Origin: Bacteroidota bacterium | GTDB lineage: Bacteria; Bacteroidota; Bacteroidia; Bacteroidales; Paludibacteraceae | Direction: 5' to 3' | DNA: 6,964 bases | Assembly (NCBI GenBank): GCA_021804525.1 | Contig: JAJZHJ010000069.1 | Span: 1 to 6,964 of the forward strand | Shown here: positions 6,589-6,964 of the stretch, piece after piece | Layout of the letters: every line of letters begins with the position of its first letter | Position numbering within the stretch: the stretch's first letter is position 1 | Notes under the pieces: generated by a model | The model's input: only the letters and a program-made list of their open reading frames with translations | The model's database searches: none | What the model was told of the DNA's origin: nothing | Position numbers and translations under genes: made by a program

Positions 6589-6614
6589 AGATTGTGATTT
6601 ATTGAATATCTTTG
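6583..6614 (+). promoter_or_regulatory. Bacteroidota-type promoter of the GH2 gene
   Basis: TTTG at 6583-6586, a 20-bp spacer, then TATCTTTG at 6607-6614 match the Bacteroidota -33 (TTTG) and -7 (TAnnTTTG) elements at normal spacing. Transcription would begin near 6620, giving a leader of about 100 nt before the GH2 ATG at 6723. Confidence 0.7.
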
Positions 6615-6637
6615 GAGAGAAAAACAATACCTTCGAC

Positions 6638-6700
6638 ATGAATCAATCAATAGGCAGATATAAGCCATATCATATAGACTTTCAACCACAAAACAATTAG
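6638..6700 (+). CDS. Possible 20-codon leader ORF in the GH2 5' UTR
   Basis: An ATG at 6638 opens a 20-codon frame ending at TAG 6698-6700, 22 bp before the GH2 start. It lies wholly inside the predicted leader. The peptide begins MNQSIGRYKPYH and contains no run of one amino acid. There is no Shine-Dalgarno, but none of the real genes here has one. It may be a translated upstream ORF that influences the downstream gene, or simply chance; frames this short are common. Confidence 0.15.
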   Translation: MNQSIGRYKPYHIDFQPQNN

Positions 6701-6722
6701 TTAACTCATTAAATTTCAGCGT

Positions 6723-6964
6723 ATGAAAAAGACTATGCAGTTTATGTTTCTGGCGTTTTTTCTACTTGCGTCAGCAGCTTGTCACTCGACAAGCAACCCT
6801 CGATTGATAAATAATTTTGACGACAACTGGCGGTTCCATCTGGGAGACGCTACCAACGCACAAACCATCGATTTTAATGACAACTCGTGGCGAAAATTAG
6901 ATCTTCCACATGACTGGAGTATTGAATTACCTTTTGATGAAAAAAGTCCGGCAGGGTATGGAGG
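6723..6964 (+). CDS. Glycoside hydrolase family 2 lipoprotein (beta-galactosidase-like), 5' part only
   Basis: Only the first 80 codons are inside the window. Residues 1-20 form a lipoprotein signal peptide: KK, a hydrophobic core (FMFLAFFLLA), then ASAAC with Cys20 as the lipidated residue. The mature part begins FDDNWRFHLGD (32-42), then DNSWRKLDLPHDWSIE (53-68), then SPAGYG. This matches the start of the GH2 N-terminal sugar-binding domain, in which LPHDW is very characteristic. GH2 enzymes include beta-galactosidases, beta-glucuronidases and beta-mannosidases; the catalytic domain is beyond the window, so the substrate cannot be told. No acidic residues follow Cys20 as in the known Bacteroidota surface-export signal, so a periplasm-facing lipoprotein is more likely. 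A strong promoter lies about 100 bp upstream. The gene is cut by the window end, not broken. Confidence 0.88.
   Translation, partial: MKKTMQFMFLAFFLLASAACHSTSNPRLINNFDDNWRFHLGDATNAQTIDFNDNSWRKLDLPHDWSIELPFDEKSPAGYG

Larger units (their letters stand above)
6264..6722. other. 459-bp non-coding interval between gltX and the GH2 gene
   Basis: No open frame here looks like a gene. The left third has A/T-rich imperfect inverted repeats, including ATTGAT-C-ATCAAT at 6319-6331, then the stem-loop at 6356-6381. The middle (about 6382-6560) shows nothing I can identify. The right third holds the inverted repeat and promoter at 6569-6614 and the leader of the GH2 gene with a 20-codon open frame. The length suits a control region for an inducible gene more than a housekeeping spacer. 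Confidence 0.6.

Noticed and set aside
1..6964. CRISPR array, tRNA, rRNA, integrase, phage or toxin-antitoxin genes
   Set aside because: Looked for regular repeats, cloverleaf-like segments and mobile-element genes throughout and saw none.

Overview
The window looks like an ordinary chromosomal segment from a member of the Bacteroidota, most likely Bacteroidales. Three observations support this. No gene has a recognisable Shine-Dalgarno sequence; the bases before every start are A/T-rich. Several gene starts are preceded by the Bacteroidota -7 element TAnnTTTG. The last gene encodes a glycoside hydrolase family 2 lipoprotein of the kind common in that phylum. There is no mobile element, CRISPR array, tRNA or rRNA, and I see no convincing novel multigene system. 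The genes are housekeeping genes, and the points of interest lie mainly between them.

Left part (1-2501): the 3' end of an unidentified membrane-protein gene on the + strand converges on a - strand pair, sufC then sufD. These encode the ATPase and the SufD scaffold subunit of the SUF iron-sulfur cluster assembly complex. A hairpin at 189-222 probably ends transcription from both sides. sufB and sufS, the usual partners, are not next to the pair. The 154-bp gap between sufC and sufD holds several interleaved complementary segments that could fold as an RNA structure in front of sufD.

Middle (2502-4748): sufC is divergent from ispH, with candidate -7 elements for each direction about 46 bp apart. 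ispH encodes the [4Fe-4S] enzyme that finishes the MEP isoprenoid pathway. It is followed after 6 bp by pfkA (ATP-dependent 6-phosphofructokinase), evidently in one operon. A strong hairpin follows pfkA.

Right part (4749-6964): gltX (glutamyl-tRNA synthetase) is complete and is followed by a stem-loop. A 459-bp non-coding stretch then leads to a GH2 lipoprotein gene cut off by the window end. Its upstream region holds the best promoter in the window, TTTG-N20-TATCTTTG. A 7-bp-arm inverted repeat lies across the -33 element, and a 20-codon open frame sits in the predicted leader.

Functionally, the suf pair supplies Fe-S clusters and IspH is an Fe-S enzyme, so the divergent arrangement joins a maturation system to a client. 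pfkA and gltX are central metabolism and translation. The GH2 gene probably begins a carbohydrate-degradation region that continues to the right.
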